DNA of 54,501 bases from Streptomyces sp. OfavH-34-F (GTDB taxonomy: Bacteria; Actinomycetota; Actinomycetes; Streptomycetales; Streptomycetaceae): assembly GCF_022347745.1 (NCBI RefSeq), contig NZ_JAKRGC010000013.1:1-54501 (forward strand), given 5' to 3'. Made by a program: the position numbers and the translations under genes. Below the pieces are notes generated by a model. That model worked only from the letters and a program-made list of their open reading frames with translations, made no database searches and had not been told where the DNA came from. Below are positions 41,058-50,272 of this stretch, in pieces (positions within the stretch are counted from its first letter, which is position 1; each line of letters starts with the position of its first letter).

Positions 41058-42383
41058 GTGACCGAGACCAAGACCAGAAGCCCGGAACTCCAGCACGCCG
41101 CGGGCGCCATCGAGGACCTGCGGCAGGACCTCTTCCGGGACGCCTTCGCCTACCGGCCGATGGGGCCGATGCGCATGGACGGACCGCTGACCCGGCGGCT
41201 GCCGGCGGCCCTCGCCGCCCGGGTGGCGTGGGCCCCGCACGCGGCGGTCCTGGGCGCGGCACTGATCACGTTCCTGGCGGGCTTCACCACCGCGGGCAAC
41301 GGCGGCGTCCTGCTGGCCGGGCTGCTCCCCGCCGTCTGCGTGGCGATGACGCTGATCAGGCCGGTCGGAGCGTTCTGGATGTCCATGGCGCTGGTGCCGG
41401 TGGGCGTGATCGTGGGCGGCGGCGACGAGCCGTGGGAGCCGAGCACCTTCATCTCCCACCTGGTGGTGCTGTTCGTCGTCGCGGCGAGGACCCGGCCGCG
41501 GACCGCCGCCTGGATGTGGGTGCTCACGCTGCTGCTGGGGCTCGTCGTGGAAGGCGCGCTGACCGGCGGCGCCGGCGGCCCGAACACCGCGGGCGTGGCG
41601 GTGGCCTCGGCGTTCGCGCTGCTGGTGGTGAGCCTGGTCCAGGTCCGGCGCGAGGCGCAGCGCGAGGTCACCGTGCAGCGCACCGTGACCGCGGTCGAAC
41701 GCGACCGGCGCACGCTGCTGGAGGAGCGCACCACGATCGCCCGCGAACTCCACGACGTGGTGGCCCACCACATGTCCGTCGTCGCCATCCAGGCCGAGGC
41801 CGCCCCGTACCGGGTGGAGAACCCGCCGCCGGAGCTGGAGCAGGCCTTCGTCACGATCCGGGAGAACGCCGTGGCCGCGCTCACCGAACTGCGCCGGGTG
41901 CTCGGCGTCGTCCGGGCGGACGACTACGAGGCCCCGGACGCCCCGCAGCCCACCCTCGCCGACCTGGACCGGTTGCTCGCCAACGTCGGCGAGGCCGGTC
42001 TGGTGACCGAGAAGGCGGTGACCGGCGCGGTGCGCGAACTGCCGCAGGGCGTCGAGCTGTCGGCCTACCGGATCATCCAGGAGGCCCTCAGCAACAGCCT
42101 GCGCCACGCGCCGGGCGCCACCGCGCGGGTGGAGATCGGCTACGTCCTCGGCGGCCTGGGCCTGCGCGTCGTGAACGGGCCGCCGACCGGTCCGGTGAAG
42201 CCGTCGCCGGGGGCCGGCCACGGGATCACCGGGATGCGGGAGCGGGTCGCCATGCTGAACGGGGAGATGACCGCCGAGGCCACCGCGGAGGGCGGTTACG
42301 AGGTCACCGCCTTCATCCCGGCCCAGCGGGCCGAGTCGGGGGCACCGGTCGGGCCGTCCGCTGCTTTCGGAGAGCAGGCATGA
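41058..42383 (+). CDS. Sensor histidine kinase (NarL/DesK-type pair)
   Basis: A 441-residue kinase. Residues 60-210 hold several membrane helices with hardly any outside loops, so the signal is likely in the membrane. The phosphorylated His is in TIARELHDVVAHHMSVVAIQ (HisKA_3). The HATPase domain has AYRIIQEALSNSLRHAPG and GHGITGMRERVAML. The start is taken at GTG 41058, 7 nt after TACCGT (leaderless); a frame from 41049 would add three residues. ATGA overlap with the regulator gene proves coupling. Confidence 0.92.
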   Translation: MTETKTRSPELQHAAGAIEDLRQDLFRDAFAYRPMGPMRMDGPLTRRLPAALAARVAWAPHAAVLGAALITFLAGFTTAGNGGVLLAGLLPAVCVAMTLIRPVGAFWMSMALVPVGVIVGGGDEPWEPSTFISHLVVLFVVAARTRPRTAAWMWVLTLLLGLVVEGALTGGAGGPNTAGVAVASAFALLVVSLVQVRREAQREVTVQRTVTAVERDRRTLLEERTTIARELHDVVAHHMSVVAIQAEAAPYRVENPPPELEQAFVTIRENAVAALTELRRVLGVVRADDYEAPDAPQPTLADLDRLLANVGEAGLVTEKAVTGAVRELPQGVELSAYRIIQEALSNSLRHAPGATARVEIGYVLGGLGLRVVNGPPTGPVKPSPGAGHGITGMRERVAMLNGEMTAEATAEGGYEVTAFIPAQRAESGAPVGPSAAFGEQA

Positions 42384-43066
42384 CGATGACACCGCCGCCC
42401 CCGGCCCCGCCGATCCGGGTCCTGATCGTCGACGACCAGATGATGGTCCGCGAGGGCTTCTCCGTGCTGCTCAACGCCATGCCGGGCATCGAGGTCGTCG
42501 GCGAGGCGGTGAACGGCCGCGAGGCGGTCTCCCAGGTCGCCGCACTCCGCCCCGACGTGGTCCTGATGGACATCCGGATGCCGGAGCTCAACGGCATCGA
42601 GGCGACCCGCGAGATCGTCGCCGCCGACGAGGACGCGAAGGTCCTGGTCCTCACCACCTTCGACCTCGACGAGTACGTCTACCAGGCCCTGCGCGCGGGC
42701 GCCTCCGGCTTCCTCCTCAAGGACGCGTCGGCCCGTCAGCTCGCGGACGGCGTACGGGTGGTCGCCTCCGGCGAGGCGCTCCTGGCCCCCACCGTCACCC
42801 GGCGCCTGATCACCGAGTTCTCGAAGCTGGCCGCGGCTCCCCGGCCCCCGGCCCTGGCCCGGGTCGGCGACCTGACCGAGCGCGAGACGGAGGTGCTCGT
42901 CCTCATCGCCCAGGGCCTGTCCAACGCGGAGATCGCCGGGCACCTGGTCGTCGCCGAGTCCACGATCAAGACCCATGTGAGCCGCATCCTGGTCAAGCTC
43001 GGCCTCCGCGACCGCACCCAGGCCGCCGTCTTCGCCTACGAGGCCCGCTTGGTCACCCCTTCCTGA
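42380..43066 (+). CDS. NarL/FixJ-type response regulator
   Basis: A 228-residue regulator. VLIVDDQMMVREGF and VVLMDIRMPELNGIEATRE carry the phosphoacceptor Asp, and LLKDASARQLADGV the conserved Lys. The LuxR/NarL HTH is LTERETEVLVLIAQGLSN followed by AEIAGHLVVAESTIKTHVSR. It overlaps its kinase (ATGA). Targets are unknown; the P450 gene beginning 142 bp downstream is a candidate. Confidence 0.95.
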   Translation: MTMTPPPPAPPIRVLIVDDQMMVREGFSVLLNAMPGIEVVGEAVNGREAVSQVAALRPDVVLMDIRMPELNGIEATREIVAADEDAKVLVLTTFDLDEYVYQALRAGASGFLLKDASARQLADGVRVVASGEALLAPTVTRRLITEFSKLAAAPRPPALARVGDLTERETEVLVLIAQGLSNAEIAGHLVVAESTIKTHVSRILVKLGLRDRTQAAVFAYEARLVTPS

Positions 43067-43207
43067 ACCCCGTACCGGCGCCCGGCACCCCGGCGCCCGG
43101 CACCCCCGCGCCCGCCACCCCGGCGGCGGCCCCGCGCGTCGTGCGGCCGGCCGCAGCCCCGCGCACCGGGGCTGGCCCGGCCCGGAGTGGCCGGTTAGCG
43201 TCGGGTC

Positions 43208-44431
43208 ATGGAACAGCCCACCACCTCCCCCGCACCGTTCGACCCCTGGTCAGCGGCGTTCGTCGCCGATCCCTACCCCGCCTACGCCGAGCTGCGGGCC
43301 ACCGGTCGGGCGCACTACTTCGAGGCCACCGACCAGTGGCTCGTCCCGCACTACGCCGACGTGTCGGCCCTGCTGCGCGACCGGCGGCTGGGGCGCACCT
43401 ACCTCCACCGGTTCACGCACGAGGAGTTCGGCAGGACGCCGCCACCCCCCGAGCACGAGCCGTTCGACACGCTCAACGGCCAGGGCCTGCTGGACCTCGA
43501 ACCGCCGGACCACACCCGCATCCGGCGCCTGGTCTCCAAGGCGTTCACCCCGCGCACCGTGGAACAGCTCGTCCCCACCGTCCAGCGGCTGGCCGCCGGG
43601 CTCGTCGACTCGTTCGTCGAGCAGGGCGGGGGCGACCTGCTCGCGGCCGTCGCCGAGCCGCTGCCCGTCGCCGTGATCGCCGAGATGCTCGGCATCCCAG
43701 AGGCCGACCGGGCCCCGCTGCGGCCCTGGTCCGCCGCGATCTGCGGGATGTTCGAGCTCAACCCGTCCGAGGAGACCGCCCGCGCCGCCGTCCGCGCCTC
43801 CGTCGAGTTCTCCGCGTATCTGCGGGAGCTGATCGCCGAGCGCCGGACCAACCCCGGCCCCGATCTCATCTCGGCCCTGGTCGCCGCTCACGACGAGGGC
43901 GAGCGCCTGACCGAGCAGGAAATGATCTCCACCTGTGTCCTCCTCCTGAACGCCGGGCACGAGGCGACGGTCAACACCACGGTCAACGGCTGGTGGACGC
44001 TGCTGCGCCACCCCGAACAGCTGGCCGCCCTGCGCGCCGATCACGGGCTGCTGCCCACGGCGCTGGAAGAACTGATGCGATACGACACCCCTCTCCAGAT
44101 GTTCGAGCGCTGGGTCCTGGACGACATCGAGATCGACGGCACGGTCATTCCCCGGGGCTCCGAGGTGGCGCTGCTCTTCGGCTCCGCCAACCGCGACCCG
44201 GCCCGCTTCGCGGACCCGGACACGCTCGACCTCGCCCGGCGGGAGAACCCGCACATCACCTTCGGCGCCGGTATCCACTTCTGCCTGGGGGCCCCGCTGG
44301 CCCGCGTCGAGCTGGCCGCCTCCTTCGGAGAGCTGCTGCGCAAGGCGCCCGGCCTGCGCCTGGTCGCCGAACCCGAGTGGAATCCGGGTTACGTCATCAG
44401 GGGCGTCAAGGAGCTGCGGGTCGAGGTGTAA
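43208..44431 (+). CDS. Cytochrome P450 (CYP107 group)
   Basis: A 407-residue P450. The heme loop is FGAGIHFCLGAPLAR with the thiolate Cys; the I-helix has LLNAGHEATVNTT (acid/His-alcohol pair as in CYP107), and EELMR is the ExxR motif. It resembles CYP107U1, a P450 found at this place in S. coelicolor and tied by others to development; I have not aligned it. The start ATG is 6 nt after TAGCGT, hence leaderless. No ferredoxin lies beside it. Confidence 0.93.
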   Translation: MEQPTTSPAPFDPWSAAFVADPYPAYAELRATGRAHYFEATDQWLVPHYADVSALLRDRRLGRTYLHRFTHEEFGRTPPPPEHEPFDTLNGQGLLDLEPPDHTRIRRLVSKAFTPRTVEQLVPTVQRLAAGLVDSFVEQGGGDLLAAVAEPLPVAVIAEMLGIPEADRAPLRPWSAAICGMFELNPSEETARAAVRASVEFSAYLRELIAERRTNPGPDLISALVAAHDEGERLTEQEMISTCVLLLNAGHEATVNTTVNGWWTLLRHPEQLAALRADHGLLPTALEELMRYDTPLQMFERWVLDDIEIDGTVIPRGSEVALLFGSANRDPARFADPDTLDLARRENPHITFGAGIHFCLGAPLARVELAASFGELLRKAPGLRLVAEPEWNPGYVIRGVKELRVEV

Positions 44432-44532
44432 GGCCACGGGCGGACGGCGGCCCACCCCGTCGTCCGCCCCACTCGGCCCCGTCCGTTCAGCCCCGTCGGT
44501 GCAGCCCCGGCCGTTCAGCTCTGAGGGCCCGG

Positions 44533-46158
44533 TCAGGTCAGCAGGTCACGGCGGCGCAGTGCCGCCAGCGCACCGGCCACCAGCGCCGCCGCCAGAAGGG
44601 TGAGGAGCGTTACCGGTCCCCATTCCATGCCCGCGCCCGGCAGCTTCGGCAGATGCGAGAACGGCGACACGTCCATCACCGGTTGCGGCAGGTCCAGGGC
44701 GGGCCCGATCCAGCCGAGCGCCAGGCACACCCCCACCAGGCCCCAGCTCGCGGGCGCCGCCTTCGGTATCGCCCCGTACAGCAGGGCCGTGATCCCGCCG
44801 AGCAGCCAGATCGCGGGCAGCTGCACCAGCGAGGCGCCGAGCACCGCCCCGGGCGCGTGTCCGTATCCCGCGGCCAGACCGAGTCCGCCGGCAGTCATGA
44901 TCAGGGCCGCGCCGCCGAAGGCGATGAGCAGATGACCGGCTGCCCAGCCGGTCCGTCCGGTCGCGCAGGCGAGCACCGGCTCCGCGCGCCCGGCGGTCTC
45001 CTCCCCGTGCAGCCGGAGGACCGACGCGGCGATGTACAGGGCCGCGATCATGCCGAGCACGGAGACCATCGAGGCCAGGAACGCGTCGGTGAGGCCGGCC
45101 TGACCACCCATCCGCTCGAAGATCTCCCGGGCCTTCTCGTTGTCCCCGACCAGGTCCGCCGCCCCGTCGGCCAGCCCGCCGAAGACGAAGCCGACCACCG
45201 CGAAGGACACCGTCCACCCCAGGAGTGCGCCGCGCTGCAGCCGGAACGCGAGAGCCGACGCGGTCGACATCCGACCCCGGGCCGGCCCCGGCCGCGCCGC
45301 CAGGAAGCTCATGCCGACGTCCCGGCGCCCGGCGAGCGCGTACGCGAGGCCGGCCTGTACGACCACCGCCCCGACGATCAGCAGCAGCACCCACCACCGC
45401 TCGTCCGCGTACGGCCGGACGTTCTCCGCCCAGCCGAGCGGGGAGAGCCAGGTGAGGACGGAGGAGCCGTCGTCCGTCGCCGAGTCGCCCGCGGCCTTCA
45501 GGACGAATGCCGCGCCCACCGCGGCCGCCGCGAGCCCCTTCGCCAGGCGCGCGCTCTCCGTGAACTGGGCGGCGATCGCGGCGGTGCAGGCGAACAGCAC
45601 ACCCACCCCGGCGACCGCGGAGGCGAGCGCCACCGCCCCCGCGCCGCCCGTACCCGAGGCGGTCATCCCGGCCACGATCACCAGGGACAGGGCGACCTGG
45701 GCGACGAGGGCCGCGAGCAGGGCCGCGGTCAGCGGGGCGCGGCGCCCGACCATGGCGGAGGACAGCATCTCCTGACGGCCGGTCTCCTCCTCCTCACGGG
45801 TGTGCCGCACGACGACGACCAGGCTCATCACGGCGGCCAGAGCGGCGCCGAAGGCCAGCATGCGCCAGCTGACCAGCCCGCCCACGGAATTGTCGAAGAC
45901 GGGCCCGTACATCGCCCGCACGGAGCTGTTGCCGTTCATCGACGCGGCGAGTTCGGCCCGCTGTCCGGGCGTCCCGTAGAGCGAGGAGATGGACGACCCG
46001 ACGGAGGAGAACGACCCGCCGAGCACGAGGACCCAGACGGGGATGACGATCCGGTCGCGTCTCAGGGCGAGCCTCAGCAGCGTCCAGGTCCCGGCGAGCT
46101 GCCCGGCACCGGTCCGCCGGCGTGTACCGGCCGCAGCGGTCAGGGGTACGGCGGTCAT
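44533..46158 (-). CDS. ABC exporter permease
   Basis: A 541-residue membrane protein with about 12 helices in two similar halves: [20 protein letters not shown].. and [20 protein letters not shown].. each open with a basic loop and a long helix. This is the TetR/polyketide-type exporter permease (Tyl/EfrAB-like ABC-2 type) known from actinobacteria. ATG 46158 overlaps the ATPase stop (ATGA). The substrate is probably a small hydrophobic compound; the MarR/GbsR-like regulator divergent from the pair suggests a drug-responsive role. Confidence 0.9.
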   Translation of the reverse strand: MTAVPLTAAAGTRRRTGAGQLAGTWTLLRLALRRDRIVIPVWVLVLGGSFSSVGSSISSLYGTPGQRAELAASMNGNSSVRAMYGPVFDNSVGGLVSWRMLAFGAALAAVMSLVVVVRHTREEEETGRQEMLSSAMVGRRAPLTAALLAALVAQVALSLVIVAGMTASGTGGAGAVALASAVAGVGVLFACTAAIAAQFTESARLAKGLAAAAVGAAFVLKAAGDSATDDGSSVLTWLSPLGWAENVRPYADERWWVLLLIVGAVVVQAGLAYALAGRRDVGMSFLAARPGPARGRMSTASALAFRLQRGALLGWTVSFAVVGFVFGGLADGAADLVGDNEKAREIFERMGGQAGLTDAFLASMVSVLGMIAALYIAASVLRLHGEETAGRAEPVLACATGRTGWAAGHLLIAFGGAALIMTAGGLGLAAGYGHAPGAVLGASLVQLPAIWLLGGITALLYGAIPKAAPASWGLVGVCLALGWIGPALDLPQPVMDVSPFSHLPKLPGAGMEWGPVTLLTLLAAALVAGALAALRRRDLLT

Positions 46159-47069
46159 CGCGTCACCACCTCCGCCGCCTGCGCGGTGTCCGTCGCGTAG
46201 TGGCGGAGGAAGAGCTCCTCCAGCGTGGGCGGGGTGCTGGTCAGGGAGCGGACGCCGGAGGCGGACAGCGCCCTGAGGACGGCGTCCAGCCGGTCGGTGT
46301 CGACCTGGAGCGAGACCCGCAGCCCCTGTATGTCCAGGGCGTGCACGCCGGGGAGGCGGGTCAGGCCGTCCGGGGCGCGCATCAGCTCGGCGCTGATGTT
46401 CGTCCGCGTCAGATGACGCATCTCCGTCAGCGAACCGGTCTCCACCGTCCGGCCCTGCCGGATGATGCTGACCCGGTCGCAGAGGGACTCCACCTCGCTC
46501 AGGATGTGGCTGGAGAGCAGGACCGTACGCCCGCGCTCGCGCTCCTCGGCCACGCAGTGCTGGAAGACCTCCTCCATCAGCGGGTCCAGTCCGCTGGTCG
46601 GCTCGTCCAGGATCAGCAGATCGACGTCCGAGGCGAAGGCGGCGACCAGGGCCACCTTCTGCCGGTTGCCCTTGGAGTACGTCCGGCCCTTCTTGGACGG
46701 GTCGAGCTCGAACCGGTCGACGAGTTCCGCCCGCCGGGTCTCGTCCAGGCCGCCGCGCAGCCGCCCGAACAGGTCGATCACCTCGCCGCCGGAGAGGTTG
46801 CGCCACAGCGTGACGTCGCCGGGGACGTAGGCCACACGGCGGTGGAGTTCGACCGCGTCGTGCCAGGGGTCGCGGCCGAGCAGCCGGGCCGCACCGGAGT
46901 CCGGTCTCAGCAGCCCGAGCAGCACCCGGATGGTGGTGGACTTTCCCGAGCCGTTCGGCCCGAGGAAGCCGTGGACCTCACCGGTCTCGACGGACAGGTC
47001 GAGACCGTCCAGCGCCTGCGTCCGGCCGAACGACTTGCACAGCCCGGCCACGGAGATTGCCTTCGTCAT
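46155..47069 (-). CDS. ABC exporter ATPase
   Basis: A 304-residue ATPase. Walker [11 protein letters not shown]-loop at VAYVPGD, signature [15 protein letters not shown] (a variant of LSGGQ), Walker [16 protein letters not shown] and the switch His in [13 protein letters not shown]-terminal extension of about 80 residues is typical of DrrA/CcmA-like exporters. The start is ATG 47069, because TATGTT lies 7 nt before it. It is coupled to the permease. Confidence 0.95.
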   Translation of the reverse strand: MTKAISVAGLCKSFGRTQALDGLDLSVETGEVHGFLGPNGSGKSTTIRVLLGLLRPDSGAARLLGRDPWHDAVELHRRVAYVPGDVTLWRNLSGGEVIDLFGRLRGGLDETRRAELVDRFELDPSKKGRTYSKGNRQKVALVAAFASDVDLLILDEPTSGLDPLMEEVFQHCVAEERERGRTVLLSSHILSEVESLCDRVSIIRQGRTVETGSLTEMRHLTRTNISAELMRAPDGLTRLPGVHALDIQGLRVSLQVDTDRLDAVLRALSASGVRSLTSTPPTLEELFLRHYATDTAQAAEVVTR

Positions 47070-47167
47070 GCTTTTGAACATACGCTACTTTCACAAATTT
47101 ATGAAGTTAAGGAAGCGTATAAACTCGAAGGAGTGACAGACGGTGGCCACACAGGGAGTGGAGCGGC
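47070..47167. promoter_or_regulatory. AT-rich divergent promoter and operator
   Basis: The interval has ATACGCT (47083) and AGCGTAT (47114) as inverted arms and an AAATTT core flanked by ACTT..AAGT. It is the most AT-rich spot of this gene block and should bind the MarR/GbsR-like protein. Confidence 0.55.
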
Positions 47168-47716
47168 ATGAGCGGCGAATCCGCAGCGGAGAGCGCACCG
47201 GAAGCCGAGGTCCGGAGGCCGGAGGACCGCGACGCGGAGGCGGTCGCCCGCTTCGTCGAACGCTTCGCGTCCGAGATGACCGAGGCCGGCATGCAGCGCA
47301 TGGCCTCCCGGGTCTTCGCCGCCCTGCTCGCGGACGACGACGCCTCCATGACGTCGGCGGAGCTCGCCCTGGCCCTGCAGATCAGCCCGGCCGCCGTGTC
47401 CGGCGCGATCAATTACCTGACCCAGGTCAGCATGGTCGGGCGCGAACGGGAACCGGGTTCGCGCCGCGACCGCTACCGCCTGCACAACGAGATCTGGTAC
47501 ACCACCTTCGCCAGCCGCGACCAGGTGCTCACCCGCTGGGAGCGCACCCTCCGGGACGGCGCGCGCACGCTCGGCGAGCACACCCCGGCCGGTGCCCGGA
47601 TCGCCGAGACGGCGGCCTTCTTCGAGTTCCTGCAGGCGGAGCTGGAGGGGATGATGGGCCGCTGGCACGAGTACCGCAAAACCCTCGACCTGCCGACGAG
47701 CGGTGCGGACGCCTGA
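47168..47716 (+). CDS. MarR/GbsR-like transcriptional regulator
   Basis: A 182-residue regulator. A helix pair (RFVERFASEMTEAGMQRMAS) is followed by the winged helix: MTSAELALALQISPAAVSGAINYLTQVSM, then GSRRDRYRLHNE as the wing. The C-terminal helices (about 120-170) close the dimer. In this class the gene stands opposite an exporter, as here, and is a repressor lifted by the transported drug. The start ATG at 47168 is preceded by GGAGTGGAGC. Confidence 0.9.
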   Translation: MSGESAAESAPEAEVRRPEDRDAEAVARFVERFASEMTEAGMQRMASRVFAALLADDDASMTSAELALALQISPAAVSGAINYLTQVSMVGREREPGSRRDRYRLHNEIWYTTFASRDQVLTRWERTLRDGARTLGEHTPAGARIAETAAFFEFLQAELEGMMGRWHEYRKTLDLPTSGADA

Positions 47717-47758
47717 CGAAGGCCCCGCCCCGGGGGTGCCGCGCCCCCGAAGCCCGCG

Positions 47759-48610
47759 TCACCCCGCCGGAAGCACCAGCCCCCACGCCCCCGCCCGCAC
47801 CGTCCACGTCCGCGTCCGCACCGGCCCCGCGACCTGTATGTCCGCCCGGTAGCGGAAGTCCGCCCCCGACACCGTCACGGCCTTCGCCTCCGCGACCACC
47901 GGAGCGGTGTCCGGCGCGTCGATCGTCACGGCGGCCACACCCTCGTCACCGCATCCGGACGTCACCGTCACCGAGGCGACCGGACGGTCCAGGTCGTTCA
48001 GCACGACGCCGTCGGCCTCCACCCGCAACCGGTGCGTCGCCGTCGCGGTCGGCGGTTCCGGAGGGGCGGGGCGCACCAGCGTGCGCACCAGGGAGCGGCA
48101 GGTGTCCCACACGGCGGTCACCCCCGAGCGGTCGGCGCCGGTCCCCGGCGCACCGATCAGCGCGGGGATGCGCAGCGCCCCCAGGACCACGCCGTCGCTG
48201 TCGTCCACGAGCAGGTCCAGCCGGCGCACCGCCCCGTCCAGGGCCGTGCGCGCCGCCGCCACGGCACCGCTCGGCACCCCCAGCGAGTGGGCGAGCTCCA
48301 GCGTGTCCGACGCGCCCACCGGGATCAGCGACAGAGCGCTCAGGGCGGCCTCCCGCTCCCGGTGCAGCAGGGACACCGCGCGCCGCAGCGCCCGGTCGTC
48401 GCCGATCACCACCGGCCGCCGGCCGCCCCGGCGGGACAGCGCGCGGGCGAATTCGCCGGGGCTGTCCGGCAGACAGATCTTCGCGTGCGAGCCCGCGCTC
48501 AGCACGTCCTTGGCGATGCGTACGGACTCGCCGTCCGTCCGGCGGGCGACCGGATCGACCACCACCAGCAGATGGGGCGCGCCGTTACCGGGGGGCTGGG
48601 CAGCCGACAC
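47759..48610 (-). CDS. Diacylglycerol-kinase-like protein, altered motif
   Basis: A 283-residue protein with the two-domain shape of the DAGK/sphingosine-kinase family: an N-terminal Rossmann-like part (HLLVVVDPVARR, then SLIPVGASDTLELAHSLGVP) and a beta-sandwich at the C terminus (KAVTVSGADFRYRADIQVAG). The catalytic GGDGT block reads GDDRA and the GTGND block reads GASDT, so ATP-dependent lipid phosphorylation is doubtful. GTG 48610 has GAGGAAGG upstream. It is convergent with the regulator gene. Confidence 0.75.
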   Translation of the reverse strand: MSAAQPPGNGAPHLLVVVDPVARRTDGESVRIAKDVLSAGSHAKICLPDSPGEFARALSRRGGRRPVVIGDDRALRRAVSLLHREREAALSALSLIPVGASDTLELAHSLGVPSGAVAAARTALDGAVRRLDLLVDDSDGVVLGALRIPALIGAPGTGADRSGVTAVWDTCRSLVRTLVRPAPPEPPTATATHRLRVEADGVVLNDLDRPVASVTVTSGCGDEGVAAVTIDAPDTAPVVAEAKAVTVSGADFRYRADIQVAGPVRTRTWTVRAGAWGLVLPAG

Positions 48611-48796
48611 CTCGGACCTTCCTCGGGTAGCATCTTGGTGCAAGAGCCCCTTGCGCTATTGCGCCAGGGGTTTCGTCTATACCGGGGCAACCGGTTCGAC
48701 GGTTCGGACTGTGCCGTACAACGACGTACGGCATGTACGGCGTTCTCGTACGCCCCCTGACCTTGGACATGCCCCGCCCGGAAGGGGTGTACGCCT

Positions 48797-50080
48797 GTGC
48801 CCGCACTTGTGCTGCTCGGTGCTCAGTGGGGTGACGAGGGCAAGGGAAAGGCCACCGACCTCCTCGGTGGCTCCGTGGACTATGTGGTGCGCTACCAGGG
48901 CGGCAACAACGCCGGCCACACGGTGGTCGTCGGCGACCAGAAGTACGCACTGCATCTCCTCCCCTCCGGCATCCTGTCACCGGGATGTACCCCCGTCATC
49001 GGCAACGGTGTCGTCGTCGACCCGGCGGTCCTGCTCTCCGAGCTGAGTGGGCTGAACGACCGCGGCGTGGACACGTCGAAGCTGCTGATCAGCGGTAACG
49101 CTCATTTGATCACCCCGTACAACGTCACCGTCGACAAGGTGACGGAACGGTTCCTCGGCAAGCGCAAGATCGGCACCACCGGGCGCGGTATCGGCCCGAC
49201 GTACGCCGACAAGATCAACCGGGTCGGCATCCGCGTCCAGGACCTCTACGACGAGTCGATCCTGGAGCAGAAGGTCGAGGCGGCCCTGGAGCAGAAGAAC
49301 CAGCTTCTGGCCAAGGTCTTCAACCGGCGCGCCATCGAGGCCGGCAAGGTCGTCGAGGACATGCTCCAGTACGCGGAGCAGATCAAGCCGTACGTCGCCG
49401 ACACGACGCTCGTGCTGAACAACGCCATCGACGAGGGCAAGGTCGTCCTGTTCGAGGGCGGCCAGGGCACCCTGCTCGACGTCGACCACGGCACGTACCC
49501 GTTCGTCACCTCGTCGAACCCGACCGCGGGCGGCGCCTGCACCGGGGCCGGCGTGGGCCCGACCAAGATCACGCGCGTCATCGGCATCCTCAAGGCGTAC
49601 ACCACCCGCGTCGGCGCCGGCCCGTTCCCGACGGAGCTGCACGACGAGGACGGCGAGGCGCTGCGCCGGATCGGCGGCGAGCGCGGTGTCACCACCGGCC
49701 GTGACCGTCGGTGCGGCTGGTTCGACGCGGTCATCGCGCGGTACGCGACGCGGGTCAACGGCCTCACGGACTTCTTCCTCACCAAGCTGGACGTGCTGAC
49801 CGGCTGGGAGCAGATCCCGGTGTGCGTGGCGTACGAGATCGACGGCAAGCGCGTCGAGGAGCTTCCGTACAGCCAGACCGACTTCCACCACGCGAAGCCC
49901 GTCTACGAGATGCTGCCGGGCTGGTCGGAGGACATCACCAAGGCGAAGACCTTCGGCGACCTGCCCAAGAACGCCCAGGCGTACGTGAAGGCGCTGGAGG
50001 AGATGTCCGGCGCCCCGATCTCCGCCATCGGCGTCGGCCCCGGCCGTACCGAGACGATCGAGATCAACTCCTTCCTGTAG
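48797..50080 (+). CDS. purA: Adenylosuccinate synthetase
   Basis: A 427-residue enzyme of purine synthesis that joins IMP and aspartate using GTP. The P-loop is GDEGKGK within [55 protein letters not shown] and [14 protein letters not shown] are diagnostic. GTG 48797 with GGAAGGGG before it. A tight hairpin (50095-50129) ends the transcript. Confidence 0.98.
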   Translation: MPALVLLGAQWGDEGKGKATDLLGGSVDYVVRYQGGNNAGHTVVVGDQKYALHLLPSGILSPGCTPVIGNGVVVDPAVLLSELSGLNDRGVDTSKLLISGNAHLITPYNVTVDKVTERFLGKRKIGTTGRGIGPTYADKINRVGIRVQDLYDESILEQKVEAALEQKNQLLAKVFNRRAIEAGKVVEDMLQYAEQIKPYVADTTLVLNNAIDEGKVVLFEGGQGTLLDVDHGTYPFVTSSNPTAGGACTGAGVGPTKITRVIGILKAYTTRVGAGPFPTELHDEDGEALRRIGGERGVTTGRDRRCGWFDAVIARYATRVNGLTDFFLTKLDVLTGWEQIPVCVAYEIDGKRVEELPYSQTDFHHAKPVYEMLPGWSEDITKAKTFGDLPKNAQAYVKALEEMSGAPISAIGVGPGRTETIEINSFL

Positions 50081-50094
50081 TCGCAGGGGTGTGC

Positions 50095-50129
50095 GGAGGG
50101 CCGGGGCGGCGGTTGAGCCCCGGCCCTCC
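50095..50129 (+). terminator. Terminator of purA
   Basis: Arms GGAGGGCCGGGGC and its complement. Confidence 0.9.
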
Positions 50130-50156
50130 GGCGTGCGAGGGCCCGGGGGAGCAGGC

Positions 50157-50184
50157 TGGTCTAGACCTTGACAGGTTCAGACCA
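50157..50184 (+). promoter_or_regulatory. DasR-like operator and -35 box of chitinase 1
   Basis: TGGTCTAGACCT-N4-AGGTTCAGACCA, with TTGACA (50168-50173) in the centre. The half-site TGGTCTAGACC is the known DasR response element and the doubled motif is the classical Streptomyces chi promoter repeat. Confidence 0.8.
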
Positions 50185-50272
50185 GCGACGGTTGGGTGCA
50201 GGGTGCCCGTACGGCCCGCCCGCCGAGGTGTGCGGCGAGCCATGCCCGTCCTCGTCGAAGGAGTGAGCAGCT

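Noticed and set aside
43081..43140. Short C-rich direct repeats between the response regulator and P450 genes
   Set aside because: Low-complexity GGCGCCCGGCACCCC copies with no conserved partner; nothing beyond base composition supports a function.
43141..46200. A 1019-codon open frame on the plus strand
   Set aside because: It runs through the P450 gene in another frame and antisense to the ABC permease. Composition is Arg/Pro/Gly-rich nonsense typical of high-G+C shadow frames.
48611..48796. A purine riboswitch ahead of purA
   Set aside because: The leader contains short GTACGG-type repeats, but none of the conserved purine-aptamer junction elements could be recognised.
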